Shown: piece by piece, positions 62,201 to 64,000 of the stretch
Layout: every line of letters begins with the position of its first letter
Position numbering within the stretch: position 1 is the first letter of the stretch
Assembly (NCBI RefSeq): GCF_051020985.1
Contig: NW_027475165.1
Span: forward strand, 528,653 to 592,652
Direction: 5' to 3'
Length of the DNA stretch: 64,000 nucleotides
Source of the DNA: Nomia melanderi
Lineage: Eukaryota > Arthropoda > Insecta > Hymenoptera > Halictidae
Translations under genes and position numbers: made by a program
The notes under the pieces: model-generated
Databases searched by the model: none
Seen by the model: only the letters and a program-made list of their open reading frames with translations
What the model was told of the DNA's origin: nothing

Positions 62201-64000
62201 CTATACTATAAAACTATATAAAACTATATAAAGCTATTAAAACTATATAAAGCTGTATAAAACAATACATATCAATATAAAACTATATAAAACTATATAA
62301 ATCTATTAAACCCATATAAAACTATATAAAACTATTCAAAACTACTTAAAATTATATAAAACTATATAAATATATTAAAACTATACTAAACTATATAAAA
62401 CTATACAAAACTATATAAATCAATTAAACCTATATAAAACTATATAAAACTACATACAACAATATCAATCTATATCAAACTATATAAAACTATATAAAAC
62501 TACATAAAACTATATAAAACTATACAAAATTATATAAAACTAACAGAACTATATAAAACTGAATAACACTATATAAAACTATATAAAACTATATAAAACT
62601 CTATAAAACTATATAAAACTACATAAAACTATATAACACTATATAAAACTATATAAAACTATGTAAAACTAACAAAACTAACAAAAGTATATAAAACTAT
62701 ATAAAACGATATAAAACTAATAAACCTATATAAAACGATATGAAACTGTCTGATACTGTATGAAACTATATACTATACAAAACTATATACCTATATAAAA
62801 ATCTATAAAACTATATAACTATATAAAACTGTAGAAACCTATATAAAACTAACAAAACTATATAAAACAGTATAAAACTATATAAAACTATATAAAACTA
62901 ACAAAACTAACAAAACTATATAAACCTATATAAAACTATACAAAACTGTATAGTACTATATAAAACTATATAAAACTATATAAAACTAACAAAACTATTT
63001 AAAACTATGTAAAACTGTATAAAACTATATAAAACTATGTAAAACTATATAAAACTATATAAAACAAACAAAACTATATAACACTATATAAAAGTATATA
63101 AAACTATATAAAACTCTATAAAACTAAATAAAACTACATAGAACTATATAAAACTAACAAAACTATATAAAACAGTATAAAACTATATAAAACTATATAA
63201 AACTGTATAAAACTATATAAAACGAATAAAACTATACAAGCATATATAAAACTATATAGAACTATATAAAACTATATAGAACTATATAAAACTATATAAA
63301 ACTATATAAAACTATATAAAACTATATAAAACAATATAAAACTATATAAAACTATACGAAACTAACAAAACTATATAAAACAATATAAAATTATATAAAA
63401 CAATGAAACGCTGATAAAACTATATAAAACTATATAAAACTACATAAAACTGTCTGAAACTGTATAAAACTATATAAACTATATAAAACTATATAAAACA
63501 ATATAAAACTATGTAAAACTATATAAAACTATATACCTATATAAAACTATATAAAACTACATAAAACTATACAGAACTATTCAAAACTAATAAAACTATA
63601 TAAAACCATATAAAACTATACAAAAGTAACAAAACTATATAAAACTATATAAAACAATATAAAACTAGCAAAACTATATAAAACTATATAAGACCATATA
63701 AAACTATATGAAACTATATAAAACTGATAAAATTATATAATACTATTCAAAACTAATAAAACTATATAAAACTTACAAAACTATATAAAACTATATAAAC
63801 TATATAAATCTATATAAAACTATATAAAACTCTATAAAACTATATAAACCTAACAAAACTATATAAAATTATTTAAAACTAACAAAACTATATAAAAGTA
63901 TATAAAACTCTATAAAACTATATAACACTATATAAAACTATATAAAACTATATAAAACTATACAAAACTGTCTGAAACTGTATAAAACTATATAAACTAT
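62201..64000 (+). repeat. 10-bp AT-rich satellite, + orientation, runs off the window
   Basis: ACTATATAAA units with interspersed ACTAACAAA and ACTAATAAA variants continue to the right edge. A repeated module containing ACTGTCTGAAACTGTATAAA occurs at about 63,450 and 63,965. No genes are seen. Confidence 0.94.

Overview
This is repeat-dominated eukaryotic DNA, probably heterochromatin (pericentromere, centromere or B chromosome) of an insect. I see no host protein-coding gene. The insect assignment rests on U2 snRNA-like sequence of the insect type (U2 5' end with CCTTATGGCTAAGATCAAAG as I recall it, versus CCTTTTGGCTAAGATCAAG in vertebrates). It also rests on an R2-group retrotransposon resembling Utopia, a U2-targeting family reported from wasps among other hosts. 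A parasitoid wasp is plausible but not proven.

Layout: (1) 1-31,096, about 178 tandem copies of a 175-bp satellite, patched together from blocks duplicated in multiples of 175 bp. (2) 31,097-39,190, an AT-rich satellite of a 10-bp unit (ACTATATAAA). (3) 39,191-42,532, a 56-bp satellite whose first ~36 nt are the 5' end of U2 snRNA, in + orientation. (4) 42,533-44,091, the 10-bp satellite inverted. (5) 44,092-45,572, the 56-bp U2 satellite inverted. (6) 45,573-53,692, a nearly full-length but decayed non-LTR retrotransposon on the minus strand, with N-terminal zinc fingers, RT, CCHC knuckle and restriction-like endonuclease. (7) 53,693-53,844, minus strand, U2 snRNA from about nt 37 to its 3' end. 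(8) 53,845-55,173, a 5'-truncated second copy of the same retrotransposon (3' UTR only), abutting the U2 fragment. (9) 55,174-56,615, U2 satellite, minus. (10) 56,616-60,100, 10-bp satellite. (11) 60,101-62,200, U2 satellite, with a short + part and then a long minus part. (12) 62,201-64,000, 10-bp satellite.

The parts fit together around U2. The short retrotransposon copy joins U2 exactly inside the branch-site recognition sequence GUAGUA. The long copy joins the 56-bp satellite at the equivalent position, just after the satellite's U2-like part ends. The satellite therefore looks like an amplified U2 5' fragment carrying the element's target site, and may act as a non-essential landing platform (decoy or safe harbour). 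The two 3' UTRs share a terminal hairpin with a compensatory base-pair change, which suggests a conserved RNA structure used in reverse transcription.

All family names come from reading the sequence by eye and from memory of the families. No searches or alignments were run, and boundaries inside satellites are accurate to roughly 10-30 bp.
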